From NCBI GenBank assembly GCA_029204225.1, contig CM055100.1:55877278-55941277 (forward strand): a DNA stretch of 64,000 nt, read 5' to 3'. Position numbers and translations under genes: made by a program. This document shows positions 22,107 through 33,550 of this stretch, one piece after another; the first letter of the stretch is position 1; every line of letters begins with the position of its first letter. A model generated the notes under the pieces. That model was not told the origin of the DNA, did no database searches, and saw only the letters and a list, made by a program, of their open reading frames with translations. Origin of the DNA: Diphasiastrum complanatum (lineage: Eukaryota; Streptophyta; Lycopodiopsida; Lycopodiales; Lycopodiaceae).

Positions 22107-22300
22107 TTACCGAAACTAAGAAAACCAAGAGAGCAAGAAAAATGTGTGCTTGAAAATGAGATAAAGTGGTCTTATATAAGGAATTTTTTTTTCAAAAATA
22201 GACATGATTTTAATATTGTATTAAATAAAGTCTATTTATAGTAATCAAATAAATTATACCACTATACTTCAAAACAATGTAATATTCTCAATAGATTCTA
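22107..22300. other. Short AT-rich spacer between two minus-strand genes
   Basis: The presumed 5' flank of the 21-22 kb gene. On the minus strand this also lies downstream of the 22.5-23.9 kb gene. No signal seen. Confidence 0.3.
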
Positions 22301-22535
22301 TTTGTTCATTTTGCGCTTTTTTCTAGAAATGCCATCCTCTTCATTGGATGTTCTTTGCCGAGGAACCCACCGCTTCCCTACACGAACCCAAGACATTTTC
22401 CATTCCCTATGTCTTGCATTAGCTGTGGATGACTTCCAAGTGGCTCTTCTGGCTAAATTTGATGAAGAGATCATTGAAGTCAACTGCCCGTGTTTCTTCG
22501 ATGTTTTGTCTGCCCAAAACTCCTCTATAAAACCA

Positions 22536-23933
22536 CTAAAATATCTCTACCAAGGCATTGCTAAGACCTTTACCTCCACCGTGTCTTGAATTTTTGAAAT
22601 ATGCAGCCTTGGCCCTATAATGACTCTTCTCCATCTCTTGGGTGTTCCAAATAGCCAATGATCCATATGTCTTTAAAAACCAAGGTCCATGAGCGTACAA
22701 AATGTGTTGTTTGCAAAAGAATCTAATTAGTACATTTCACTTGGATAGAACTTACAAAGAAAAAAATAAAGACAAAACACTGACCATATAATGAGTGATG
22801 TGTGTTTTTCCCCATGCATCAATCATCAATCGAGTGAATGCTTGTACTTTTGTTTGACATCTATCATAATCTTCCTCCCTCAAGTCTTTTTTATTGATAG
22901 TGAGTGACAAAGCATCAAATGCTTGCCACACTTTTGCACGTGTGGTAGCCATACGCGGATCCGAGCCAATATTTGTTGTGCATTCACACACTCTCTTCCA
23001 ATACTCCCATTGAAGATTACTTTCTCGTCCAGTATGATTTGACAAGAAATGCCTTGCTTTTGCGCCCCCCATGGAAACTTTTGCCGGCAAGTCTTGAGTT
23101 TTTCCACTCAACTCAACATCCTTGGAAAGATTCACATGGCCTCCATGAAGTCCCATTTCTGATAACACTACCTCTAGATTTTGAATGCTAACATCCGCGC
23201 GTGGCATCGTGCAAAAATGGACTCTTTCTAGAGGAATCTCTAATACGGGACTCCATGCTTTGTCTAGATTCTGCATGTTTGGTGGAACTCGTTGGTTGCA
23301 ATGCAACACACCTTTATTTCGGCCACTTTCAGACATACAATATATGCAAAAATGTTTGGCATTCGCACCGAGCCCGCAACCAAACATGCATTTTAGGGTC
23401 TTCAAATCGGCAGCTAAGTGCCATTCCACTGTACAATTTTGGCCACCAACACTTAGCAATTTTCCTCCATTTTGTGCTTGTATTACCTTGGATAAATTGC
23501 ATCGTTCAAATACCCACTTCAACACATCGTGGGTCTCTTTATGAACTTCGAATGCAGCTATCCACCATATATGATTTCCGGATTGCACACTAAATTTATT
23601 GGACTCACTTCCAGTTGACTCCTGCAATGCTTGGTTCATCAACGTGATTGTGACACGTTCTAGTTTGCGACCTTTTACGATCTCCGCTTCATCCAACTTA
23701 ATGACAAATATAGCTTTGCCTCCAATATCTGCAATACCAAATTCTTGTAAATAACATACAATAATTGTTGCTTACGAAAAAGAGAAAAGTAATAATTGAA
23801 ATTGTTGTGAAACGAACTCACCATCTCTTTTGACATTGTAATGTTGTATCACCATTGCTTGGACCTTTTCCAAATCCAAAAATATATTGTTGTATTGGTT
23901 ATAATGAAAACGAAAATAGATCCCTTTTGCTTG
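22536..23933 (-). CDS. Unidentified intron-containing gene, possibly transposon-derived
   Basis: Three minus-strand exons can be read. Exon A (about 23933-23822) ends QHYNVKRD at a GTGAG donor. A 93-bp intron (23821-23729) ends TTGCAG. Exon B (23728 to about 22780) starts IGGKAIFVIKLDEAEIVKGR in phase and runs over 300 residues. It includes WHLAADLKTLKCMFGCGLG, KHFCIYCM, and later VWQAFDALSLTINKKDL and DAWGKTHITHYM. A further segment (about 22715-22540) reads HILYAHGPWFLKTYGSLAIW then QEMEKSHYRAKAAYF and HGGG, before TAG at about 22537. From memory, the DLK...CxxC and HxTxY...GSL...QEMEK order resembles uncharacterised repeat-associated proteins in many eukaryotes. I cannot verify this. The 5' end is undefined. 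Confidence 0.55.
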
Positions 23934-23939
23934 CTGAAT

Positions 23940-24970
23940 ATCTTAAAAGTATCCTGAATATGGAAGCATTCACCTAATTCATTTTCTATAAATGAATTGC
24001 ATTCTCGCTTTTAGTTTGAAGCAATTTGTAAGCAGGTAATATTTGATGTCGTTTCAACCCGTTTTGGTCAGATTTGGATTCGGGTGAAACCTGGTAGCAA
24101 GTCTTCTTGCTACATGCCGTGGAATTCTAGAAGAGAGGATTGCCTCACGCCCACCTTTTGTCAGAAATGGTGAACTCTTGCAATTTTGCCGTACCAACCT
24201 ACAAATCGTGTCAAATAGATATAGCAGAGTTGTCAACAATAAGATTCTCCTTAAAAAACCATCTCCTTCACATGATGAAATGACTTGGGAGTCTAAATCA
24301 TTGGGATTTCATCTGTTTGAGAATGCCAACAAGAAAGTAATTGTCTCCCTCCTACAACAAACTGCTAGGGAATGAATCCCCTTCATAAAGACTTCGAAAG
24401 AATTTCACATTCATACAGCCATATGCAAATGTAAAATGGGCACATATTTCATCTGAATTTCTTTATGGTCATCAATTTTTTACATTAGTCTGTAGCAATT
24501 AGAAAGCATACTCCTCAAACCTACAGTGCAAAGAGTCCCTCCAACTTACATGCTTTAGGTTGTTTGGACTCAAAAACCTAATTTCAAACAGAAATTAGTT
24601 TGACTCATCTCGATATCTGACTCCCGAAGTAATTGAAAATGAATTAGCACGTCTCCAATGCAAACAACCCACAAAACTTCATCACAGACAGTCTTAGTTT
24701 CCCACAGCTTGTTGATTTTGCATCACCTTCAATTGTGGAAAAGCAAGGATCATGGCATGTTTCAATCACAACTCTCCCATAAAATATCTATCTAATCATG
24801 GCTATATAATAAAATATAGCACATGCATACTTGCTTTTCAATCACGAAGCAAAATTCGTAAGGTTTCTACAAATGAAAAGCTCCAGCGACAGACTCTGTT
24901 AGCTCAAAAACTAAGATGGGCCGGCTTAGTACTAAACCAGAAAAACTGGAGCTCAGATCAGAGAATGCGT
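23940..24970. other. No gene confidently seen
   Basis: May contain upstream exons of the preceding minus-strand gene. Short frames on both strands near 24054-24375 show no recognised motif. Confidence 0.3.
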
Positions 24971-24976
24971 TCTCTT

Positions 24977-25335
24977 TCATGCTCTCTTTTTCGGCAGTCT
25001 CAAACAATCCTTTTCCAAGCACAGCCCATACCACGATCTGAAGAATATTTGGCTCTGTTTCACTTCATCGTAGCCAGCTGATCCATAGCCACACATGCCG
25101 AACTCACATTTCTCATTTTCAGGACAGCTTGTGGCACAGCTACCACAGTGATACCTATAATCGTTCAATAAATCTGTACATTCACCATAGCAGCATGTTA
25201 AACCATATTTGCACGAACTTCCACATCCACTGCAGTTGTTCTTGTGATTGTAGGTGTCTGGCAGAAAGTATTCCAGCAACATGTTGTCTCGCCTCCGGGA
25301 TTCTTCGAAGGATCAAGGCAAACGTTGGCGTTCTT
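24977..25335 (-). pseudogene. STIG1-like cysteine-rich secreted protein fragment, one frameshift
   Basis: Read leftward, an upstream frame has VCLDPSKNPGGETTCCWNTF and the downstream frame has CSGCGSSCKYGLTCCYGECT, LNDYRYHCGSCATSCPENEK and CEFGMCGYG, then a tail to the stop at 24977-24979. The regular Cys pairs and C-x-GMCGYG ending match the plant STIG1 family (apoplastic Cys-rich peptides such as stigma-specific protein 1 and GRIM REAPER). A shift of one base loss or two base gain near 25255-25265 separates the frames. A TGA lies just upstream and no signal peptide was found, so it lacks its N-terminus. Confidence 0.8.
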
Positions 25336-25339
25336 GAAG

Positions 25340-26110
25340 CATCACACATAATACCACTTGCTTTCTACGATGTGATTTATCTTCACAAAGTTTGAATGTG
25401 CTGCCAACTCCAACGTGTTTCTACCAACGACACAATCTACTCTTTCTACGAAAACTGACAGGTAGAGTATGAGAAAGTCGATTTCAAGCTCAATCAATCC
25501 ACAAAAACGCTTCATTATATGATTCGTATCTAAAATTCTACGCCAAAGTAACGTGCTCATAGTCTATAGGAAATATGACCTGAAGCTTGGCTCCGTCTAT
25601 TGCATTGCTACGGAATACATTGTCGAAAGATCAAGAACAAAATTTTTGCACGTTGGAAATGCTTTAGAAATGGGATTTTGTTTGTCCCTCGTAAGAGTGT
25701 GAAGAGCGAGTGAAGAGCGAAAGAGTATGAAGCCATAGTAACCTTCGCCATCGAAGATGCACCTCCACCTCTGCTGGACATACAGTAAAAGCGAAGCTTC
25801 AAAAACATCAAGTCGAAAAGAATAAGAACTTTACAAGGAAGTGCATGATATTAGTAAGATGCTAAGCGTAAACGTCTGATGACAGACCTTCATCATAAAG
25901 ATGGAAGAGAAAAAGTAGATCGTTTATTTTCTCGCACAACTACTACAACTGAGTAATCATCTACTGACAAAAACCATTTGAAAAAAGTAAGATTCAAAAT
26001 AATCACGATTGATAAGGAAACCAAGCGCACTTCTGTTGTTACAAATCGTCAACGATGGCAAAGACAGATAGAAAAGACACTTTTGTGCTTGCATTGACCA
26101 GATGGAGGAG

Positions 26111-26114
<4 letters not shown>
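25340..26114. other. No gene seen
   Basis: Minus-strand open frames at 25342-25560 and 25608-25811 have no recognised motif. The first is where a STIG1 signal peptide would be, but it does not look like one in phase. Confidence 0.3.

Positions 26115-26148
<34 letters not shown>
26115..26148. repeat. (GA)n microsatellite
   Basis: GA repeats ending about 20 bp before the 5' LTR. Confidence 0.95.
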
Positions 26149-26151
<3 letters not shown>

Positions 26152-26167
26152 TAGAAGAGAGACAGAG

Positions 26168-26848
26168 TGTTTGGGATATTCCCAACAAAGTGTAAATAAA
26201 TAAAATCATTCAATAAAATGTGTTGCGAGGGCATGGCATCCTGCGCGCGTAAGCCCATGGCCCAATGAGCATGCAAGTAAAGTTGTAAATAAAATAAACT
26301 TGACTTGGGCCTTGGAATTAAAATAAAACTAGAGGCCCAAAGTCATTTTTAAACTTAGAAATTATTTTTTAGAGTTGGGTCCAAATTGGGACTCACATGA
26401 ATCTTGTGATTACCAATGTATTTTTTGTGGACCCTTGGATCAAGTTGGGTGCAAGATGAATGGATAAGATCATTGTGAATATTAGCCAATAGGATTGAGG
26501 GGCAAGGGCCTTCCCTATTTTATAAAAAGGCACCATTTGTACACTATTTCCATGCTTAATGAGGAGGAGGAAACTCTACCAATTTTGGAAGAGAAGCATC
26601 CTCATTTGCAATTCAATGCTTGCTATTGCTCTTGTTGTTTTCCATTGCTTTCAAGTTCATGTTTTTTGATTTCAATAGTTTATGTTTCTCCTTTAGCAAT
26701 TACAATGTGCATTTGAGCTAACCTCCACCCTCCCTCTATCTCTCTCTTCTATCTTCTTTCCCCTCCATCTTATCTAATCATCCCCTTCCTTTCACCTACA
26801 ATCATGATGATTGTTAGTGGTGGGTAGAGCTAAGGGAGAAAGTAGGAA
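26168..26848 (+). repeat. 5' LTR
   Basis: Starts TGTTTGGGATATTCCC. Identity with the 3' LTR stops at AGTAGGAA. A promoter TATA box (TTTTATAAAAAGG) lies at about 26517-26530, followed by CACCATTTG, a likely start of the transcript. The exact right end and the primer-binding site are not clear. Confidence 0.88.
26517..26530 (+). promoter_or_regulatory. LTR TATA box
   Basis: TTTTATAAAAAGG, present at the same place in the 3' LTR (about 33898-33911). Confidence 0.6.
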
Positions 26849-27029
26849 CCCATGAAAAAATTCAAATCTTCATAAGAACTCTTGCAGAGCCCTCTGACAT
26901 TCCATCTCAGTGAGACCAGGACACAGAGAAACTTGCGAGAGTTAGTTTGATGTCTAAGTGTCTGTGCAAGAGTTCCTAGTGAAAAAAAAGACAGGAAAGT
27001 CCCAATGAACCCTTGCAGACTAGATTAGT

Positions 27030-28680
27030 GAAAAGATCTGCATCAGATCTAGCTACTGTCAAAATCTCATGTCAATCAGTGCAAGGAGTAAAAAGTTATC
27101 AAGGAAAAACCACTGTAAAGGGCCTAAAATTCACTTCCGGCCAATCAGATTGATCAGATTCTTAGAGATCCAGACTGCATCCTATTGTATAAGCAAGATT
27201 CAATCACTTTGGAACCCACCATCAGATGAATCTGAAATCAGGACGATCAATAGCACGAAGGATAGCAAATCAAGCACCACACCTTCCCAGATTAGCAGTT
27301 GTGCAACAAGAGGCAGAAGCGGAACCAGCACCAATGGATCCAATGGGCCAACTCATACCTGTCGCTCCCTTGCAAGCAGTTCGGAAGCACCACGGATGAA
27401 AATATCAAAATACGATGGATCATAAGATCCCATCCGATTCCTCCAGATCTACGAGCAAGCTTGTGAAATCTACGATGAACGGACACCTGCGGAGAAGCTG
27501 ATGCTGTTCCCCATGTCCTTATTGGCAGTGGCTCAAGATTGGTTTCTCAACCTATCAGAGGAAGAAAAATTCACCTGGTAAGCAGTTAAGACGACTCTCA
27601 TTACGCGCTTTAAACCAAGAAAGTTCCTGGAAGACCCGTTCCTCCTGCTGAGCAAAGTCAAGATGGGAAAACGAGAAAGGGTCAGGGACTATATTGAGCG
27701 GGTCAAACACTTACGATTCGAGTGTAGTGCAGCCCTAACTCCTGATCACGCGGTGATCATGTGGTTCCTAGCCGGACTACCACGAAGCATCAAAAGAGAA
27801 CTGAAACGACGAGAGCAGTATGCTTCTTTGCAAGAAGCTATGGAAGATGCTATCAGGGAAGAGGATGAGGGATCTGACGATGAATATCCATCCACCCACA
27901 CTCCTACTCCCTCGATCGCATCAACATCATCAAATGCATCTGCTCTATCCACCGAACTGTTGTTGGAGCAAATGACAAAATTACACAAACAGCAGATGGA
28001 ACAACTTACGGCGCAGTTTGACCAAAAATTGAAGCTTATAGGGAGTTGTAGCAGTAACGCCACATCAACCGGAACCAAACCAGCTGCAGTACCCAAGACG
28101 GAAAAATGTATGGTGTTCAATGTGCATGCAAAACCATACAACGAACGAGTGTCCAGTTCTAAAGCAAAATCTGAGACTGACACATAGATTCTGCCATCTG
28201 TGCAATGCAACATCGCACGATACGGCATTTGCCTGTTCAACTCTGGATTGTTCAACAGAAGAGAAGTCCTTATCAGACTTCCTATTCTTACCATCAAGGG
28301 GCACCCAACGTGGCACCAAGGTATGGCGCACCAAATCAACCACAGCGTATGGCCTTACTTGCTCCACCAGGGCCAACCAATCAACAAGTGGCCCATGTAA
28401 ACCTCACAGCAGCAGAACCAGAGATGCAAATGCCACCTCAACTTGAGCAGCAGCAGTGGTACAGACAAGATGAACCATTTATGGATCTTGCCATAAATGA
28501 ATATGTTGCGGCCTATGTAGCTCAAACTCAGCGTCAAGGCGGAAGAAATTACGGTTGCTACGGATGCGGCGAAGGACACAGAATTGCATAATGTCCCTAG
28601 AAGGGACAATATACATCCTTCTGTCGAGAATGCGGTTACGGACAATGTTTCAAGAATTGTCCATTTAAACCTGGAATCAG
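27030..28680 (+). pseudogene. gag (capsid and zinc knuckles), broken
   Basis: One frame holds the capsid core: KISKYDGS, then TAA (27426-27428 region, Gln expected), RFLQIYEQACEIYDERTPAE, a second TAA near 27579, TRFKPRKF and RERVRDYIERVKHLRFEC, followed by an acidic linker and a Gln-rich helix to 28187. Frame changes near 28120-28200 expose three or four nucleocapsid zinc knuckles: NHTTNEC, FCHLCNATSHDTAFAC, CYGCGEGHRIA and CRECGYGQCFKNC. Several knuckles in a row suggest a strongly RNA-binding nucleocapsid. Stops at about 28589 and 28601 end the last frame. Confidence 0.85.
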
Positions 28681-28993
28681 TGCACCTTTGAACTTCATTG
28701 CAATACAACAACCAGCAGTTCCAGCAGGGATGCCATTGGAAGGATGACAATTCCATGCTCCTGTGTTAGTTGTTATGTGAGCACAGAAGAGGAAAGAAGT
28801 GGCTCCCTCACCACCACCATTGGTCACTGATGACCAACTCTCAACTTCAACGCCATATCCGAATAAGACACTGGGTACATAAAGCACAAGCAGAGAAAAA
28901 AGAGCAAGAAAGAGATATCCTGCGGAACCTCCAGTTGGCGTCGAATGGGAACCACAAACGGACTCACCACTGCGCACTGATCAGAATGATCGG

Positions 28994-30232
28994 TTGCACG
29001 AGAGATACGAGGATGAGGCAGTAGTGGTAGATGGAGGATCGGGTGTCAATTTGATCTCCACTACTTTGTACGAAAAACGGGGTCTACAAGGATTGAAGCC
29101 AACAAGATTCGCCATCAAGCTAGCTGATCAATCATGTGTGAAACCAAAAGGTGGAGTTGCCAATATCTTTGTAAAGATAGCAGACATGTAGTTTGTGATT
29201 ACTTTTGTAGTCATGGATATACCTGAATCTCCATCTGCATACCATGTTTTACTGGGAAGACCGTGGTTGAGAACTGTGCAAGTAGTACACAACTGGGGTA
29301 CGGGGACACTCACCTTCGAGAATAGAGAGCAGGTTGTAAAGGTTGATCCAACCACATGGGCGGTGAAACCTATTGCACCCAAAGCTGATGACGGATCATC
29401 CACGACAGATCACACGATTGATTGCCCAAGGGCAGCCAAGGGGGGTCACTATCATTCAGAGATGGATGTCGTGATATGGACGAATGCATTAGCAACTATT
29501 GACTGCCAGGCATGTCAATATGAATCAGATTCGGAACCTAGTGCATCTTCACCCAAGTGTTACATTATGGACACACCCATCACATTTGGGGTGAATATGA
29601 TAAACGTAGCACGGCTGTCAGTGGAACCTATTGAGAACCCAGTGGACGATGATTTGGTCCCTTGGCAACATGCTCTAACTTATAATAAAGAGATTGAGTT
29701 GACTGATGAACAGGTCTTACACCACATGGACCCAGATCATTACGGAACCAGGAAAGTACCAGCTCAACCACCACAAAAGTCTGCTATGGCGAAAGTCTCA
29801 AGGGTTGATCCACCCAAGGCACCTGCGAATAAGAAGAATCAGTTGAAGCAGTGCTACATCCAGGTGATCCGTTGGAGTGATCTACGCGATGAGGCGATAG
29901 CTACAGTGGATGTGGATATTCGCAACCATGAGGCGAATGTCACGGCAGTCCCGATGAAAGACAACAAGGACGAATCCACCAAGATGACAAAAAAGAACAA
30001 AAAGAAAGTATTGCATTCCTTGAAGTCAATCAAGATGGACTCAGATACAACGTCATCTTCTACACAGGTGACAAAAAATCAAAAAATGATCAATTGGGCT
30101 AAGATCAATATGCTGAAAGAGGAATCTCGACAAGCGCCAGTTCACGAGATGCCTGAGACTTTCAAGAACTATACCTTGGACGACGTGGTAATCATGATGT
30201 CGCAAGCCCAGAGAGAATCTGATCAAAGTTAG
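28994..30232 (+). pseudogene. Aspartic protease and long spacer
   Basis: The protease starts AVVVDGGSGVNLISTTLYEK, with the family variant D-G-G-S in place of D-S-G, and LADQSCVKPKGGV. A TAG at 29189-29191 interrupts it, and a shifted frame continues from 29195 with HVLLGRPWLRTVQVVHNWG. That second frame is open for 345 codons to TAG 30230-30232. Beyond the protease, about 220 residues form a charged spacer ending AKINMLKEESRQAPVHEMPE. The spacer is also conserved in the minus-strand fragment at 10975-11310, so it is part of the lineage's pol and not random sequence. Confidence 0.85.
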
Positions 30233-30262
30233 GCACCAACGGAACAAGTCTTTGAGGGACTT

Positions 30263-31529
30263 GTGCAAACACAGCTGATGAACCTTGCCGAGCCAGGTGA
30301 AGAAGAAAAGATAGTGCATGTGGGGGAGCAGCTAACACCCACACAATCCAAGAGACTACAATTGTTGCTGGTGGAACATAAAGACTGTTTTGCATGGAGT
30401 TATAGTGACCTGAAGGGCATTCCACCAACAATAGTCCAACACACCATACCCTTGGTGGACGGAGCAGTCCCCAAGGTAAGCCGTTATTACCGTTGCAACT
30501 CGAATTATACTGAGCTGATCAAGTAGGAGTTGCAAAAGCTGATGGATGCAGATTTTATCTATGAAATCGAACACACGGAATGGGTATCACCGATAGTTAT
30601 AGTACCCAAGAAGAATGGCAAAATGCGGATTTGTGTGAATCTGAAGGCGCTAAATGCAATCACCAAAAAGACCATTTTTCTTTACCATTTACGGAAACTG
30701 TCCTCGACAGGGTAGCCGACGCCAAAGCCTACAATTTCTTAGATGGCTTCAGCGACTACAATCAAGTGAAGATAGCTCTCCAGGACCAACACAAAACAAC
30801 ATTCGCCACGGAATGAGGAACCTATGCCTATAAAGTGATGCCATTCGGACTTTGCAATGCCCCAAGCACTTTCCAGCGAGTCATGCAGGCAACATTCAAA
30901 GGTTATTTGCAAAAAAATTTGGAGTTTTTTTTTGGGACAATCTGTGCGTGCATGGACCAGATTCAGAACACTTATCCAACTTGGAGAAGGTGTTACAAAA
31001 ATGCCGTGAATACCAGATCTCCCTGAATCCAGAAAAATGTCAATTCTTGGTGACACATGGCTTGATTCTCGGCCAAATAGTGTCAAGACACGGGATCGCC
31101 ACAGATCTATCTAAGATCAGGATCATTGTTGATCTACCACCACCGGGGACGATCCGCGATGTCTATATTTTCATGGGTCATGCTAACTATTATAGGATCT
31201 TCATTCCTGATTTTGCGGAGTTAGCCCGACCAATTTACAAACTCACAACGGATCCACATTGGAACGAGGAAGCCCTAAAGGCTTTTTAGAAGCTTAAGGA
31301 TGCATTGGATTCAGCACCAATCTTACGGCCATCCAATTGGTCCATTGAGTTCCACGTGCATATGGATGCATCGAAGTATGCAGTTGGAGCAGTCTTAACC
31401 TAGCCAGGTGAACACAAAAAAGATTTTCCAATCCGATTTGCAAGCCGACAGCTCAGTGATACCGAAATGAATTATTCAACCACAAAGTGGAAAGCACTGG
31501 CAATGATCTATGCGGTTAAGAAATTTTGA
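30263..31529 (+). pseudogene. Reverse transcriptase and start of RNase H, broken
   Basis: Blocks in order: CFAWSYSDLKGIPP, WVSPIVIVPKKNGKMRICV, FLDGFSDYNQVKIALQDQHK, then TGA at 30814 where Trp is expected, YKVMPFGLCNAPSTFQRVMQ, FFWDNLCVHG, SLNPEKCQFLV, and HANYYRIFIPDFAELARP. The catalytic box reads W-D-N in place of the usual D-D pair, and a run of nine T precedes it. RNase H starts after 31290 with FHVHMDASKYAVGAVL and CASRQLSD-type sequence. Stops at 30524, 31287, 31401 and 31527 and at least two frameshifts are present. Confidence 0.9.
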
Positions 31530-32611
31530 TACTACTTGATGGCCACACATTTTGCTTTTATATGGACCATCAACCCTTGCTCTATCTCGTTAATAAAACT
31601 TGCAACACCGGAAGGATCACCAAATGGTTACTCCTGTTGTTGGAGTTTGATTTTCGGATAGTAGTTCGCAAGGGAAAACAACATTACATGGCAGATCACG
31701 TGTCACGAATCAATGGGAAGGAGATTGCAAACCAACTTGACGATGAGCTGGCAGATGCTGTCTTATTTTACATGGACACAATACCAAAATGGGCGGCCGA
31801 CATTGTTGAATATCTAATGCGGGGCCAACCAGACAAATCTTTACCAAAGGCGGAACAACGGAAATCGACCTTAAAGGCTAGACCTTATCAGTTGATTGCC
31901 GGCCAGTTGTATCGAAGAGGTCCAAATGGAATTCTTCGGTGGTGTATTCTTCCTCATGAGGCCACCCATATCGTTTTGCTTTTACATGAAGGCATGGGTG
32001 GAGGTCATTTTGCATCTGACATTACAGGTCGCAAGATCCTGCAATCAGGATGTTGGTGGCCAACGATTCATAAGGATATAGAGGAATACTTGAAAAAGTG
32101 CGATGTGTGCCAAATGGCAAGGAGACCAATGAGATTAAATTATGACTTACTACACCCGGTCTTAGCCCAAGCACCATTCGAAAAGTGGGAATTGGATTAC
32201 ATCGGTCCAATTCACCCTGCAGCAAGGAGTTACCAGGCTCGATACATAATCGTAGCCACAGACTACCTCACCAAATGGGTCGAAGCCAAGGCAGTAAGAG
32301 TAGCTGATGCTAGGACCACTGCCAAGTTCCTTTATGAAAATATCATTATACGCTTCGGATGCCCGGTGGAGCTAGTCAGTGATCGCGGAAGCCATTTCAT
32401 CAACGAGACCATCAAGGTCTTGTTGGAGGAATTCTTTGTGATCCACAGAACCAGTACGTTTTATTATCCTCGTGGTAATGGGCAAGCAGAATCATCCAAT
32501 AAGATCCTAATTCTTAATCGTGGAGTCATGAATTTGGAAACGCTAGATGGGACACCATTCGATACACCCATCAACGGTAGTCGGTTGCACAAGTACTGGC
32601 CACCACAGTAA
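31526..32611 (+). CDS. RNase H C-terminus and integrase with truncated C-terminal region
   Basis: A single 361-codon frame. It opens with TFCFYMDHQPLLYLVNK, GRITKWLLLLLEFDF and KQHYMADHVSRI, the end of RNase H. The integrase zinc finger follows (LLHEG, GGHFA, CDVCQM: HHCC), then the core with D in ELDYIGPI, D in VSDRGSHF and E in NGQAESSNK. After that only about 30 residues remain before LDGTPFDTPINGSRLHKYW and the stop, so most of the C-terminal domain (roughly 100-150 residues in relatives) is deleted in frame. It is the longest intact frame of the element. The initiator coordinate is nominal, since this is part of a polyprotein. Confidence 0.9.
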   Translation: MILLDGHTFCFYMDHQPLLYLVNKTCNTGRITKWLLLLLEFDFRIVVRKGKQHYMADHVSRINGKEIANQLDDELADAVLFYMDTIPKWAADIVEYLMRGQPDKSLPKAEQRKSTLKARPYQLIAGQLYRRGPNGILRWCILPHEATHIVLLLHEGMGGGHFASDITGRKILQSGCWWPTIHKDIEEYLKKCDVCQMARRPMRLNYDLLHPVLAQAPFEKWELDYIGPIHPAARSYQARYIIVATDYLTKWVEAKAVRVADARTTAKFLYENIIIRFGCPVELVSDRGSHFINETIKVLLEEFFVIHRTSTFYYPRGNGQAESSNKILILNRGVMNLETLDGTPFDTPINGSRLHKYWPPQ

Positions 32612-32733
32612 GGTAGATCCAGATTGGGGGTGTCACGTTACAAAAGGCTATTCTTCTAAGCCATCACTGCTAGATCTAAGAAGATCAATCCAAATCAAGC
32701 TAGATCCATCATCTAGAGGTTCGCGCACGATAT

Positions 32734-33504
32734 TTGTCAACCGGGCCTTCTGAAGACCGAAGTCTGTGGAGGAGAAAATCAATGAGTTTTTATCAAAGTA
32801 TCCCCATGAGTCATCAAGAGGCGACTGGCAGATATCGTTTTCTGCTCAGACAATCAAGGGCAACGAACTGCAAGTACTACCCGCCCTCCAACCACAACCA
32901 GAGTGGCGTCAGCAGTTGTTCAAAAGAGACCCTGCGGCCCTACGTGACGAGTCCACAACAATTACGGGTGAACGCGCACTTCCTGCCATGTCCACGAAGA
33001 TCCAAATGGGCGGAATTCAGCACCCCTTTGGACAAGATCACACTTCAGAATTTCAATTGGCCGGTCATACAATCAGAATATGGGTGGACTACGAATGTAG
33101 ATGCCAGAAGGGATCTCACCGCATTCGCCAACCAATACATCAATTGCCCTGATCCCACAATCCGCGCGACAACCATTTATGCTCGGGACTTAGAACATCT
33201 GATGGGGATCGAAACTAAATGAGACAATTTTCTCCCATCCATATTCTTTGATATTAATAAGATGCTACCTTCAGACAAAATTGAAGATCAGCTGCCAATA
33301 GCTCGTGTCTATTACCGAGCTGCGCTTCAGGGTGATCCATGGACACGCCGATTCCAAACATGTGTTGATCAAGATTGGCTGCGGGGGGCCCACAAGTCTC
33401 TTCACACGCCAAAAGACTTGAAGAAATTGGACCACCTCAACTTTATGGAGGACGTCACCACCTACCTCATCCAGCAAAGACGGGCGAAGAAAATGCTCTA
33501 CTAA
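32734..33504 (+). pseudogene. Post-integrase extra ORF (ORF3), copy B
   Basis: Between the integrase stop and the 3' LTR. Frame 1 starts near 32766 with EEKINEFLSKYPHESSRGDW and continues to LFKRDPAALRDES near 32955. A frameshift then moves to the frame holding SPQQLRVNAHFLPCP, LDKITLQNFNWPVIQ, ARDLEHLMGIETK, TGA 33220, then LPSIFFDIN, SDKIEDQLPIARVYYRAAL, DWLRGAHKSL and HLNFMEDV to TAA 33502. The total is about 245 residues. It matches the ORF at 9327-9915 over at least 180 residues. No known domain, transmembrane segment or signal peptide is evident. Confidence 0.75.
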
Positions 33505-33550
33505 ACCGGTAGAGTGCCGAGGGACCGGCACTACTTCAGGCCGTGGGTCC

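Noticed and set aside
18660-24000. A histone plus unknown genes suggested a giant-virus insertion.
   Set aside because: No capsid, polymerase or other hallmark seen, and a neighbour has a spliceosomal intron.
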